From: Clostridia bacterium
GTDB taxonomy: Bacteria > Bacillota > Clostridia > Oscillospirales > Acutalibacteraceae
Assembly (NCBI GenBank): GCA_017442265.1
Contig: JAFSAC010000012.1
Location: 1 to 36,779 of the forward strand
Direction of reading: 5' to 3'
Length of the DNA stretch: 36,779 bases
The position numbers were made by a program, and so were the translations under genes. Within the stretch, counting starts at the first letter, position 1. Each line of letters opens with the position of its first letter. Below the pieces are notes generated by a model that saw only the letters and a program-made list of their open reading frames with translations, was not told the origin of the DNA and did no database searches. This document shows positions 1-7,303 of this stretch, one piece after another.

Positions 1-1667
1 GATGTGTAGAGTTGTGATTTATCTTCAGATAGACGGATTTCACCAAAATCGAGATCTTTCACGTTCAAGTTCGTGTAATCGTCATCGGGAAGATGCAATG
101 CTATATATTGAATTCCGTCCGTATCATCAAACGGCGATCCCGATAAGCCCAATGTTCCGAGATTGAATGTCTGCGAAACTGTACCGATTTTCTCGCTTTT
201 GCCATCGATATCCGTAAAAAGTGCTTCACCGGTACCCGACCGAAGCGTAATATCATTTGCTCCAATCAAATAAACATCGTACTTTTTATCGGTGGAGAAA
301 TTGAACCCGTCAAGAGTAATATCGGGTGTAACAGAGCCGAGATATCTTGAACCGACGGCAGGCGCGTTGGTTGGAGTAAGATCATCGTAAAGCTCAATCA
401 GACCTTCATTGATCATACCTGCCGGTTTTCCTTCATGATATAAAACCATCATGTGAGTGCCATCCTTATTTGTGTAGGAAACCGGAGTATTATACAGGAC
501 TCCGTCTATACGGATAAACTCATCCTCTGTCTGCTTAAGATTTGTCCGAAATCCGTCTTTCTCCTTAAACTGCGATGTTGTCATATCAAAGTCACGCATC
601 ACGCCGTCTGACAAGCGGATCATCGGAAGCACGGAGTCTTCTCCGTCATATCTGCCAATACAATATTTTTCGCCGTCAATCATTACAAATTCGCCGGAAC
701 GATATTCTGTGCCATTGGTATGGGTATAAATAGCATCTGCAAGTGCCGATGATCCAAAGTGATTTGTAGTAATATTTCTCTCCGGTTTAAGTAACGAAAG
801 GACGGGGTCAAGCCCGAGCTTTTGGTTCGTAACCACGAGAGAAGCATCGTTAGGAATATCTATTCCTTCCGCAGGAAGAAACGTGACGTTTTCCACCCCT
901 GCGTTCTCGTCGATCTTTACAGTAACCCCATTCAACTTTTGAATAGGTTTGCCATCTGCGATCTTCTCTCCGCAGCCTTTACAGAAAGTGTCGCCTGTAT
1001 ATCCTTCTTTATCAATGGTTGCGGAAACTGCATTCTTGATTTCTGTTCCACCGGTATGGTTTGAAGGATTTTTCTCGCCGGTAGTATTACCACACGAGCA
1101 GGTGGAAGGAGCTACACAGGTGGCTTTAGAATAACTGTGGACGTGTTGTGCGTTTCGGGTTTCTGCGTAAAGGCAGTCCTCGCACCAACGTTCCTCTGTA
1201 CCGTCGCTGTTTTTGCTCCAGGATGTAAAATTATGGGGTTCAGAAGCAACAAAAACATGACCGCACCAGCACTTGATCCTGTGAGTGGCAGCATCTATCT
1301 TCTCGCCATATCCCTCCGGGCTTTGGTGATTGTTGGGGTTTGTGTTGCCATATGTTGTTCCGCAACCTTCGCAGATAGCGTTGTATTGGCACGTTGCATT
1401 TCCACCGTAATGCTCATGAAACGTACTGAATTCGCACACGATGCAGCGATACGGATACTGGCTAAAGTCATGTGCTCCGTATCCACTACACTCTGACTCG
1501 GAGGTAATGTTGCAATTATCATTAGCACAAGCGTGCCAATGATGTGTATCGTTGGCTGTCCAAGTATCGGACCAGGAATGGGCATGCTCCGTTACAGCAA
1601 ATGCCGGCATAGGCATCAGACTTACAACCAAGCAAATAGTAATAATCCATAAGATTGTTTTTTTCAT
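1..1667 (-). CDS. Secreted Cys/His-rich surface protein (partial, runs off left edge)
   Basis: An open frame of 555 codons without a stop runs from an ATG at 1667 to the window edge, so the C-terminus is missing. AGGAGG lies 8 bases upstream of the ATG. Residues 1-24 form a signal peptide (MKKT, hydrophobic core, cleavage after AFA). Residues 25-240 are rich in Cys and His, with repeated Trp-His-Cys and CxxCG elements (HHWHAC, CEGCG, CWCGH, WCEDC, CSCG, FCKGCGEK). This style is common in exported Firmicute proteins and may bind metal. The rest is a polar, Thr/Asp-rich, beta-strand-like region with no motif I recognise. Codon use is AT-richer than in the rest of the window (many ATA, TTA, AAT), hinting at an accessory origin. 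Function unknown; an extracellular or wall-associated role is inferred from the signal peptide. Confidence 0.8.
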   Translation of the reverse strand, partial: MKKTILWIITICLVVSLMPMPAFAVTEHAHSWSDTWTANDTHHWHACANDNCNITSESECSGYGAHDFSQYPYRCIVCEFSTFHEHYGGNATCQYNAICEGCGTTYGNTNPNNHQSPEGYGEKIDAATHRIKCWCGHVFVASEPHNFTSWSKNSDGTEERWCEDCLYAETRNAQHVHSYSKATCVAPSTCSCGNTTGEKNPSNHTGGTEIKNAVSATIDKEGYTGDTFCKGCGEKIADGKPIQKLNGVTVKIDENAGVENVTFLPAEGIDIPNDASLVVTNQKLGLDPVLSLLKPERNITTNHFGSSALADAIYTHTNGTEYRSGEFVMIDGEKYCIGRYDGEDSVLPMIRLSDGVMRDFDMTTSQFKEKDGFRTNLKQTEDEFIRIDGVLYNTPVSYTNKDGTHMMVLYHEGKPAGMINEGLIELYDDLTPTNAPAVGSRYLGSVTPDITLDGFNFSTDKKYDVYLIGANDITLRSGTGEALFTDIDGKSEKIGTVSQTFNLGTLGLSGSPFDDTDGIQYIALHLPDDDYTNLNVKDLDFGEIRLSEDKSQLYT

Positions 1668-1722
1668 AACGAAACCTCCTTTTCAGAACATTTCTCTGTG
1701 AAAAAATTAATTTACATAACGT

Positions 1723-1731
1723 ATTATAGCA
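1723..1731 (-). promoter_or_regulatory. Extended -10 promoter for the left-edge secreted protein
   Basis: Reading the minus strand, TGC precedes a perfect TATAAT (1728-1723), an extended -10. No good -35 is visible 17 bases upstream (TTTCTT). It lies about 55 bases before the ATG at 1667. Confidence 0.5.
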
Positions 1732-1788
1732 CGCAATTATGAAAAAAGAAAGGAGTTGTAAATGATATCTTTTTCGGTTCGACGAGCC

Positions 1789-1830
1789 AAAACGAAAAAA
1801 GACACCCAATCGGGTGTCTTTTTTCGTTTT
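1789..1830. terminator. Bidirectional intrinsic terminator
   Basis: A 19-bp near-perfect stem (1789-1807 with 1812-1830) has a GACACCC/GGGTGTC core, a four-base AATC loop, and A- and T-rich arms on both sides, so it can work on either strand. It lies between the divergent left-edge gene and the glycosidase, so it probably ended a transcript that is now lost, perhaps the tRNA-like fragment beside it. Confidence 0.75.
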
Positions 1831-1843
1831 TATTAAGAGAAGT

Positions 1844-1877
1844 ATTCGAACGGGCGTCCTCCGGGTTATGAGAGCGG
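1844..1877 (-). other. Degenerate tRNA-Met-like fragment
   Basis: On the minus strand a CTCATAA anticodon loop (CAT anticodon, 1872-1866) is followed by CCCGG, a five-base variable loop AGGAC, GCCCG and a perfect TTCGAAT T-loop. This is the order of the 3' half of an initiator-type tRNA-Met. The anticodon stem has two mismatches next to the loop, the 3' T-stem strand (ACTTC) cannot pair with GCCCG, and no D-arm or acceptor stem is seen. It is therefore not a working tRNA. It may be a remnant or an old integration scar; chance similarity is not excluded. The terminator at 1789-1830 lies just downstream, as for many tRNA genes. Confidence 0.35.
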
Positions 1878-1916
1878 CGGGAGTGGCCCAAGGCATCGTG
1901 AACATAAAAATCTCTA

Positions 1917-1945
1917 TTGAAATATAAATTTTTGCACGGTATAAT
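1917..1945 (+). promoter_or_regulatory. Sigma-A type promoter of the GH36-like gene
   Basis: TTGAAA (1917-1922), 17-base spacer, TATAAT (1940-1945). The TTG at 1917 could be read as an in-frame start, but it is the -35 box, so the real start is downstream at 1983. Confidence 0.75.
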
Positions 1946-1982
1946 TAAGTGGGTTGATTTTCATATGAAAGGAATGATAAAA

Positions 1983-3572
1983 ATGCAAATTCGCACACCT
2001 GATTATGTGGCTATTCTGCTGGAAAACGGCAGTGAAACCTATCCGTTTTCCTCTTCTGTTAAAAGCAATGATATTTCGGTGGATATTTCGTTAGTTGACG
2101 AATTGTTACACATTGACCTTACGGCTGACCGGACACCGGTTAAATATGTCAAATTGCGTTGGAACTTTAGCGATGCTGAAAAGCGCAACGAAAGCGTAAA
2201 GGTGTACGGTGACGTTTGGGAGCGTGGTTACGGTGACCTTGAATGGCGCGGTATTGTACCTGACCGCATGATGCCCTGGGTGTGCGCCGTGTCAAACGGC
2301 AGTGACCAAAACCGGGATTATAACGGCAGATATACCGAGTGTTTCGGCGTGAAAACCGGACCGAATGCTATGTGTATGTGGCAGTATGATCCTGCAGGTC
2401 TTACCCTATGGTTAGACGTGCGTTGCGGCGGCGCAGGCGTTATTTTACAAAACCGTACACTCGCGGTGTGCGACGTTTTGTTTGGTAGTTATCGTGATGT
2501 TTCGGCATTTGACGCTTTAAAAGCATATTACAAAACGTTGTGTGATGATCCGCTGACCGTTGACCATAAGGTTTATGGTACAAACAACTGGTATTACGCT
2601 TACGGCGAGACCTCACATCAAGAAATTTTAACCGACACGGAACTTTTGATGGACGCTTGCGGTGAACTCCAAAACCGTCCGTATATCGTGCTTGATGACG
2701 GTTGGCAAAAGAATCCTTGTGACGGACCGTGGGATGTTTTGCGTGAAGGCAAGTTTTTTGATATGAAAGCGCTCGCCAACGAGATGTGTGAAATGGGTGC
2801 CAGGCCCGGCATTTGGATTAGATTGCTGTCCGATCAACGATTCGAAGTTACCGATCAATGCAGTGAGATGCGTTCGCGTTGCAACGACTTTTCTCTTGAT
2901 GCATCTCACCCGGACACACTGAAATATGTTGCCGATCTGATAACGATGATTTGCGACTGGGGTTATACCCTTATCAAGCATGATTTTTCTACCTACGATA
3001 TGGTAGGCGTTTGGGGCGGGGAGCGTTCCGGAGAACTGGCTAAAGACGGCTGGTCTTTTTATAACCGCAACAAGACTACCGCTGAGATCATGCTTGATTT
3101 TTACCGTGTTATTTACAATACATCAAAAGGCCGCGCGATAGTACTCGGCTGTAACGTTATCGGTCATTTGGCGGCGGGTCTTGTGCATCTCAACCGTACA
3201 GGCGATGACACCAGCGGCCGCGACTGGGCACGCGTGCGTAAATACGGCGTCAATGCGCTGGCGTTCAGAATGTTGCACCATGAGGCATTTTTCTTGGCCG
3301 ATGCTGACTGTATAGGCATTATGGGTGAAATCGATTGGAATATGAACCGCGAATGGATGACCGCTGTAGCGTATAGCGGCACGCCTATGTTTGTGTCGCC
3401 AAAGCCGGGAGTGATGAGCGAGGCCGAAAGACAGGAGTTAAAAGAAGCATACCGCGTAAATTCTATCCAAACCGACACGCTGGTACCTCTTGACTGGATG
3501 GAAAACGTTATACCTGAAAAATGGTTACTCAACGGCAAAGAAACGCATTTCAACTGGTACGAAAAAATATAA
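1983..3572 (+). CDS. GH36-type (clan GH-D) glycosidase, alpha-galactosidase-like
   Basis: A 529-aa protein, cytoplasmic by appearance (no signal peptide). Start ATG 1983 follows AAAGGA by 9 bases and sits downstream of the promoter. Residues about 1-190 are a beta-rich N-terminal domain. The TIM barrel follows, with LDDGWQ, GIWIRL and IKHDFS; Asp334 of KHDFS matches the clan GH-D nucleophile (KWD in alpha-galactosidases). The GDDTS stretch (Asp408/Asp409) is in the place of the acid/base region. The protein is shorter than typical 700-aa GH36 enzymes and seems to lack most of the C-terminal sandwich. It probably hydrolyses alpha-galactosides or a related sugar. The substrate is not determined and no sugar transporter is adjacent. 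It is transcribed alone. Confidence 0.75.
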   Translation: MQIRTPDYVAILLENGSETYPFSSSVKSNDISVDISLVDELLHIDLTADRTPVKYVKLRWNFSDAEKRNESVKVYGDVWERGYGDLEWRGIVPDRMMPWVCAVSNGSDQNRDYNGRYTECFGVKTGPNAMCMWQYDPAGLTLWLDVRCGGAGVILQNRTLAVCDVLFGSYRDVSAFDALKAYYKTLCDDPLTVDHKVYGTNNWYYAYGETSHQEILTDTELLMDACGELQNRPYIVLDDGWQKNPCDGPWDVLREGKFFDMKALANEMCEMGARPGIWIRLLSDQRFEVTDQCSEMRSRCNDFSLDASHPDTLKYVADLITMICDWGYTLIKHDFSTYDMVGVWGGERSGELAKDGWSFYNRNKTTAEIMLDFYRVIYNTSKGRAIVLGCNVIGHLAAGLVHLNRTGDDTSGRDWARVRKYGVNALAFRMLHHEAFFLADADCIGIMGEIDWNMNREWMTAVAYSGTPMFVSPKPGVMSEAERQELKEAYRVNSIQTDTLVPLDWMENVIPEKWLLNGKETHFNWYEKI

Positions 3573-3608
3573 AGCAGTGTCGATATCTTTTTTGATGTGA
3601 CTTGCCAA

Positions 3609-3644
3609 AGAAAACCGGTATACCGTTTGGTGTGCCGGTTTTCT
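3609..3644 (+). terminator. Possible terminator after the glycosidase gene
   Basis: An inverted repeat of 15 pairs (3609-3623 with 3630-3644, two G-U wobbles) ends in TTTTCT. There is no further T-tract, so termination strength is uncertain. Confidence 0.45.
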
Positions 3645-3682
3645 CGCTTGTATAAATAATCCGGCTGTTTTTTATTACCGTA

Positions 3683-3711
3683 TTGTTTTTTGGCAAAAGA
3701 TGTGGGATAAT
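3683..3711 (+). promoter_or_regulatory. Promoter of the NSS symporter gene
   Basis: TTGTTT (3683-3688), 17-base spacer, GATAAT (3706-3711), about 38 bases before the ATG. Confidence 0.55.
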
Positions 3712-3748
3712 AAACAGCAATTATTTTCAGCAGACGAGGAGTTTTGAT

Positions 3749-5107
3749 ATGGAACAAACAAGAAGCGGGTTTTCCGGCAAGTTGGGGTTTGTACTGGCTG
3801 CCGCCGGTTCGGCGGTCGGGCTGGGGAACATTTGGCGGTTTCCGTATTTGGCAGCGAAATACGGTGGCGGTGTGTTTTTACTGGTGTATATTTTGCTTGC
3901 CGTTACCTTCGGTTTCGCCTTAATGGTGGCCGAGATCGCCTTGGGCCGGAAAGCGCAGCTCAGCGCGGTTTCCGCCTTTTCGAAACTCAACCGAAAGTTT
4001 TCCTTTCTTGGGTATTTAGCATCCATTGTTCCGATGATCATTCTGCCGTATTACTCGGTGATCGGCGGTTGGGTGACCAAATATCTGGTGGCGTTTTGTA
4101 CCGGGAATATGTCTGCGGCGGCTCAAGACGGTTATTTTAATAACTATATTTCCTCCACCGGCGAACCCATTCTTTATTTTGCTGTTTTCTTGGGACTCAC
4201 CGCCCTTATCGTGTTGCTCGGTGTGGAAAAAGGGATTGAAAAGGTCAGTAAAATTATGATGCCGGTGCTGGTGGTGCTGTCGCTTGGGGTAGCGGTGTAT
4301 TCGGTTTGCCTGCCGGGCGCTCTGGACGGCGTGATTTACTATATTAAACCGGACTTTTCGCATTTTTCGGTGACCACCGTTTTGGCGGCGATGGGACAGC
4401 TTTTCTACTCTATGTCGCTGGCTATGGGCGTTATGATCACCTACGGTTCGTATATGAAAAAGGACGTGAACATCGAGAGCGCCACCCGGCAGATCAGCTT
4501 ATTTGATACCGGCATTGCGTTTTTTTCCGGTCTGATGATCATTCCGGCGGTATTTTCCTTCTCGGGCGGAGACCAAAGCGCGCTCGGTCAGGGGCCGGGG
4601 CTGATGTTTGTCACCCTTCCGAAGGTGTTTGAAACCTTCCCGGGCGGGACGGTCATCGGCGCTGTGTTTTTCCTGTTGGTGCTGTTCGCCGCGCTCACCT
4701 CTTCCATTTCGTTAATGGAAACGGTGGTGTCGATCTTTATTGATAAATTCGGCTGGAAACGGAAGATCACCTGCTTTGCGGTATTGCTCGGCAGTGTCGT
4801 GTTGGGTCTGCTTTCCACCCTCGGCTACGGCGTGTGGGCAGAGGTAAAGATCATCGGGATGCAATTCCTTGATTTCTTTGATTTCATCAGTAACAGTGTC
4901 ATTATGCCGATCGTCGCCCTTATCACCTGTATCTTTGTCGGTTACGTGATCAAACCGCAAACGGTGATCGACGAGGTGGAAACCGAAGGCGCCCGGTTTA
5001 AGAGCAAAAAACTGTTTGTGGTGATGATCAAATATATCGCCCCGATCTTTATCGTACTCATCCTGATCTCTTCGGTGCTCAATGCACTGGGCATTATGAA
5101 AATCTGA
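3749..5107 (+). CDS. Neurotransmitter:sodium symporter (NSS/SNF) family transporter
   Basis: A 452-aa polytopic membrane protein that imports an amino acid or related compound with sodium (LeuT fold). The N-terminus carries the family signature GSAVGLGNIWRFPY in TM1, followed by YLAAKYGGG and the TM2-TM3 region with AEIALGRK. The central part shows the usual bacterial pattern, including the loop with DGVIYYIKPDFS before a long helix, and about 11-12 hydrophobic segments. Length agrees with bacterial 11- or 12-TM members such as MhsT or Tyt1. GAGGAG lies 7 bases before ATG 3749; in-frame codons upstream overlap the promoter and were rejected. It is a single-gene unit with its own promoter and a strong terminator. 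The substrate (perhaps a hydrophobic or aromatic amino acid) cannot be told from this sequence. Confidence 0.92.
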   Translation: MEQTRSGFSGKLGFVLAAAGSAVGLGNIWRFPYLAAKYGGGVFLLVYILLAVTFGFALMVAEIALGRKAQLSAVSAFSKLNRKFSFLGYLASIVPMIILPYYSVIGGWVTKYLVAFCTGNMSAAAQDGYFNNYISSTGEPILYFAVFLGLTALIVLLGVEKGIEKVSKIMMPVLVVLSLGVAVYSVCLPGALDGVIYYIKPDFSHFSVTTVLAAMGQLFYSMSLAMGVMITYGSYMKKDVNIESATRQISLFDTGIAFFSGLMIIPAVFSFSGGDQSALGQGPGLMFVTLPKVFETFPGGTVIGAVFFLLVLFAALTSSISLMETVVSIFIDKFGWKRKITCFAVLLGSVVLGLLSTLGYGVWAEVKIIGMQFLDFFDFISNSVIMPIVALITCIFVGYVIKPQTVIDEVETEGARFKSKKLFVVMIKYIAPIFIVLILISSVLNALGIMKI

Positions 5108-5114
5108 TAGAAAA

Positions 5115-5152
5115 GAAAGGTCCGAAACCGTCACGGCTTCGGACCTTTTTTC
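5115..5152 (+). terminator. Intrinsic terminator of the NSS symporter gene
   Basis: Stem AAAGGTCCGAA / TTCGGACCTTT (5116-5126 with 5138-5148) followed by a run of T. Confidence 0.9.
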
Positions 5153-5181
5153 TTGCAAAACACTATGGACTCTATTATAAT
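5153..5181 (+). promoter_or_regulatory. Promoter of the mini-membrane protein / PstS-like operon
   Basis: TTGCAA (5153-5158), 17-base spacer, TATAAT (5176-5181), starting right after the preceding terminator and 33 bases before the first ATG of the operon. Confidence 0.75.
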
Positions 5182-5213
5182 ATGGTTAGAATGATCAATC
5201 GAGGAGGGCGCGT

Positions 5214-5462
5214 ATGGTATCGTTTTTGTACGACCTTTTTTATTTGGGAACGCCGGTGGCGGTGCTGGTTCTGTTTGTTATCAGCTTGTGTCGCTATCTA
5301 TCTGCTAAAAAACGAAACAAGGCGGAACCGGGGCGGGTGTCGGATGCCGACCTCAAGAAGCGTCGAATTATGCTGATCGTGACGGCGGCTTTGTTAGGAG
5401 TTCTTGTTGCGATTGTTATCGCGCTTGCGGTACTTCTCTCTATGGCTGTGGCGTATATGTGA
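5214..5462 (+). CDS. Small two-helix membrane protein
   Basis: An 82-aa protein with hydrophobic segments at about 8-26 and 51-81, joined by a basic linker (AKKRNK, LKKRR) that probably faces the cytoplasm. GAGGAG lies 7 bases before the ATG. No family recognised. It is first of a tight three-gene unit with a 47-aa membrane protein and a PstS-like binding protein, so it may be a membrane partner of that protein. A membrane role is inferred from hydropathy only. Confidence 0.7.
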   Translation: MVSFLYDLFYLGTPVAVLVLFVISLCRYLSAKKRNKAEPGRVSDADLKKRRIMLIVTAALLGVLVAIVIALAVLLSMAVAYM

Positions 5463-5470
5463 GGTGCGGT

Positions 5471-5614
5471 ATGAAGGATCGTACCTTTCTCATTGTTTTT
5501 CTGTCGCTGATCGGTGTGTGTCTGGCGGTCACGGTGGCTCATTTGGCGTATATAGTCTATGCCTATGAACATTGCTCCATTATCTATTTTATCGGGAAGG
5601 AGCTGTGGGGATAG
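5471..5614 (+). CDS. 47-aa single-pass membrane mini-protein
   Basis: A short frame of 47 codons (begins MKDRTFLIVFLSL, ends GKELWG) lies 8 bases after the 82-aa gene. Its stop TAG directly abuts the ATG of the PstS-like gene (TAGATG). It has one long hydrophobic segment (about residues 5-31) and an AGGTG ribosome site. The exact fit between two co-directional genes, with coupling at both ends, supports it as real although it is short. AAGGAG near its 3' end is the ribosome site of the next gene. No homologue recognised. Confidence 0.6.
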   Translation: MKDRTFLIVFLSLIGVCLAVTVAHLAYIVYAYEHCSIIYFIGKELWG

Positions 5615-6601
5615 ATGAAGCTGACAAAGCAGATTTCAGCTCTTTTGTTGGCGGTGGTGTTGTTTGCCGCCTTTAACGTGAGTATGTACCAGCTGCTCAC
5701 CCGCCGTCTTTCCAACAATTTCAGCGACGTCACCCAGGCGCAAATGGTGGATGTTGGGCGCTATCTTCCGCATACCGACGGCTCGGATCTCCCGAAAATA
5801 GACACTTCGTTGAAGTTGACCGGTGACCTTCCGGTGTTGGACGGTGCCGCCGCTTTGGTTCCTGTGTACGCTGCTGTGATTGACACCCTGTATCCGGAAG
5901 GATGTGTCACCTATCAGGGCGGCGAATTTTCGGATGATAACTATTATGGTGAAAATTTTGCGGAAGACAGCGTGATGCAGTATAAGAACACCGTTCGCGG
6001 TTATCAGGCAATTGTGGACGGAACCACCGATATCCTGTTCTGCGCCGCCCCGTCCGAACAACAAAAGCAGTATGCCCACGATCAAGGCGTGGAACTGCAG
6101 TATGTACCGATCGGTCTGGAAGGGTTTGTGTTTTTTGTAAATGAGAACAACCCGGTGGATAACCTGACGGTGGAACAGATCCGAAAGATCTATACGGGCG
6201 AATATCAAAACTGGTCTCAGGTTGGCGGCGTTAACCGGATTATCAATCCGGTTTCCCGTTTGAAAGGAAGCGGAAGCCAAACCACCTTTGAAGCATTTAT
6301 GGGGGATGATGAAATCGGTCGAAAATCCCCGCTTGCCATAACCGGAGCGTCTATCGGTTTTTCCTTCCGTTATTATATGGACGGTATGGTGGAAAACGAG
6401 GCGGTCAAAATGCTGTCCTTAAACGGGGTGTATCCCAGCGCCGAGAACATTTCAAGCCGTCGGTATCCGGTAGTCGCTCAGTTTTATGCCATTTACCGTG
6501 CGGATAATACCAATTCGAACATTCCGCTCTTACTGGATTGGCTTTTGTCCGAAGAAGGGCAGAGGTTGATTGAAAAAACGGGATACGTACGGATACAGTA
6601 A
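5615..6601 (+). CDS. PstS-like (phosphate-binding superfamily) substrate-binding protein, membrane-anchored
   Basis: A 328-aa protein with an N-terminal hydrophobic anchor (about residues 7-28) and no lipobox Cys, so it is probably held by an uncleaved helix or released by signal peptidase. The body follows the PstS pattern: VPIGLEGFVFFVN, then NPVDNLTVEQIRKIYTGE, then NW..VGG and SGSQTTFEAF in the anion-binding region, and a C-terminal LLLDWLLSEEGQRLIEKTGY. No pst permease or ATPase genes lie nearby, unlike a usual pst operon. The start touches the stop of the 47-aa gene, with AAGGAG 12 bases upstream inside that gene. It may bind phosphate or another oxyanion and sense it. The ligand is inferred from family only. 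Confidence 0.8.
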   Translation: MKLTKQISALLLAVVLFAAFNVSMYQLLTRRLSNNFSDVTQAQMVDVGRYLPHTDGSDLPKIDTSLKLTGDLPVLDGAAALVPVYAAVIDTLYPEGCVTYQGGEFSDDNYYGENFAEDSVMQYKNTVRGYQAIVDGTTDILFCAAPSEQQKQYAHDQGVELQYVPIGLEGFVFFVNENNPVDNLTVEQIRKIYTGEYQNWSQVGGVNRIINPVSRLKGSGSQTTFEAFMGDDEIGRKSPLAITGASIGFSFRYYMDGMVENEAVKMLSLNGVYPSAENISSRRYPVVAQFYAIYRADNTNSNIPLLLDWLLSEEGQRLIEKTGYVRIQ

Positions 6602-6605
6602 AGTC

Positions 6606-6648
6606 AAAAACGCTCATACGGCAGTTGCCGTATGAGCGTTTTTTATTT
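6606..6648. terminator. Bidirectional terminator between convergent genes
   Basis: An 18-bp perfect stem (6606-6623 with 6626-6643) with A-rich and T-rich flanks separates the PstS-like gene (+) from the end of the lipid operon (-). The minus-strand stop codon (6645-6643) lies inside the T-tract. Confidence 0.9.
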
Positions 6649-7050
6649 TTTACCTAATTTTTCCCGCAAGGAGGCGCGCACGCCGTCCATAAACGAAGAG
6701 CTTTTCTCTCCAAACGCGCATTCATTGACAAAATGCTCGCAGTTGTTATGAAGAATATCGTAGCCGCCGGTTCCGATTTTTTGCTCCGCCTGTGCAACCC
6801 GCTCCTGCGGCGAGCGCAGGCGTTTTTTCTCCTGTGCATCCGGCTTTCCCACCTCAAGATCCCCGCCTTGCAAAAAGGTGTATACGTCGGTGGACAGCAC
6901 CCGGATCCGGTCGGCCGGCTTGCCGGGATCGTCGGGCAAACCGAACTGGATCACCTTTTGCTCGTTCACAAAGATACCGTAGTGGTAGTAAAAGGAAACC
7001 TTGGTGCGGATGATATCGCCGTAACAGGGGGTGGTTTCAGTCCATTTCAT
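6643..7050 (-). CDS. LRAT/NlpC-P60-fold acyltransferase- or lipase-like protein
   Basis: A 135-aa protein with the LRAT (H-rev107-like) pattern: CYGDII at 9-14, YYHYGIFV with His23, and NNCEHFVNEC with the presumed nucleophile Cys104 and His106. In this thiol family His and Cys form the active site, and members act on acyl esters or amides (lecithin:retinol acyltransferase, phospholipase/acyltransferases). It is cytosolic, with no TM segment. Its ATG directly follows the stop of the ACP gene (TAAATG), so the two are translationally coupled. It is last in the operon with two PlsC-like acyltransferases and an acyl-activating ligase, which suggests a step in acyl transfer or phospholipid deacylation. 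The substrate is inferred, not shown. Confidence 0.8.
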   Translation of the reverse strand: MKWTETTPCYGDIIRTKVSFYYHYGIFVNEQKVIQFGLPDDPGKPADRIRVLSTDVYTFLQGGDLEVGKPDAQEKKRLRSPQERVAQAEQKIGTGGYDILHNNCEHFVNECAFGEKSSSFMDGVRASLREKLGKK

Positions 7051-7287
7051 TTACAGTTTCCCTTCAATACAGTTCACAACGTCCTTTACCGTTTTCATAG
7101 CGGGGAAGTCTTCGTTGGTAAATTTGATCCCAAACTCTTCTTCTAACGCCACCGCCATATACAGCATCCCGATCGAATTGATACCGATATCCTCAAAAAT
7201 ATGGGCATCCGGGGTAATGGTATCGGGATCGATCTCGTTTTCGAAAACGGCGTTAAAAACTGCCAACAGTCGGTCAAAGGTGCTCAT
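7051..7287 (-). CDS. Acyl carrier protein
   Basis: A 78-aa acidic protein of typical ACP size. The 4'-phosphopantetheine site is Ser38 in the motif DIGINSIGM (canonical DSL written as NSI), followed by the usual helix with ALEEEFGIKF. GGGAGG lies 5 bases before ATG 7287. A longer in-frame reading that starts upstream overlaps the PlsC-like gene and was rejected. This is an accessory ACP inside the lipid operon, not a fab-type cluster. It is probably loaded by the ligase or via the phosphopantetheinyl transferase encoded at 11167-11742, and serves the adjacent acyltransferases. Confidence 0.9.
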   Translation of the reverse strand: MSTFDRLLAVFNAVFENEIDPDTITPDAHIFEDIGINSIGMLYMAVALEEEFGIKFTNEDFPAMKTVKDVVNCIEGKL

Positions 7288-7303
7288 AATTTCCTCCCAA
7301 CGG

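Noticed and set aside
1831..1916. A complete tRNA gene on the minus strand
   Set aside because: T-stem and anticodon stem do not pair and there is no D-arm or acceptor stem; kept only as a fragment.
1917..1982. Earlier TTG start for the glycosidase
   Set aside because: The TTG is part of the -35 box; the AAAGGA site supports ATG 1983.
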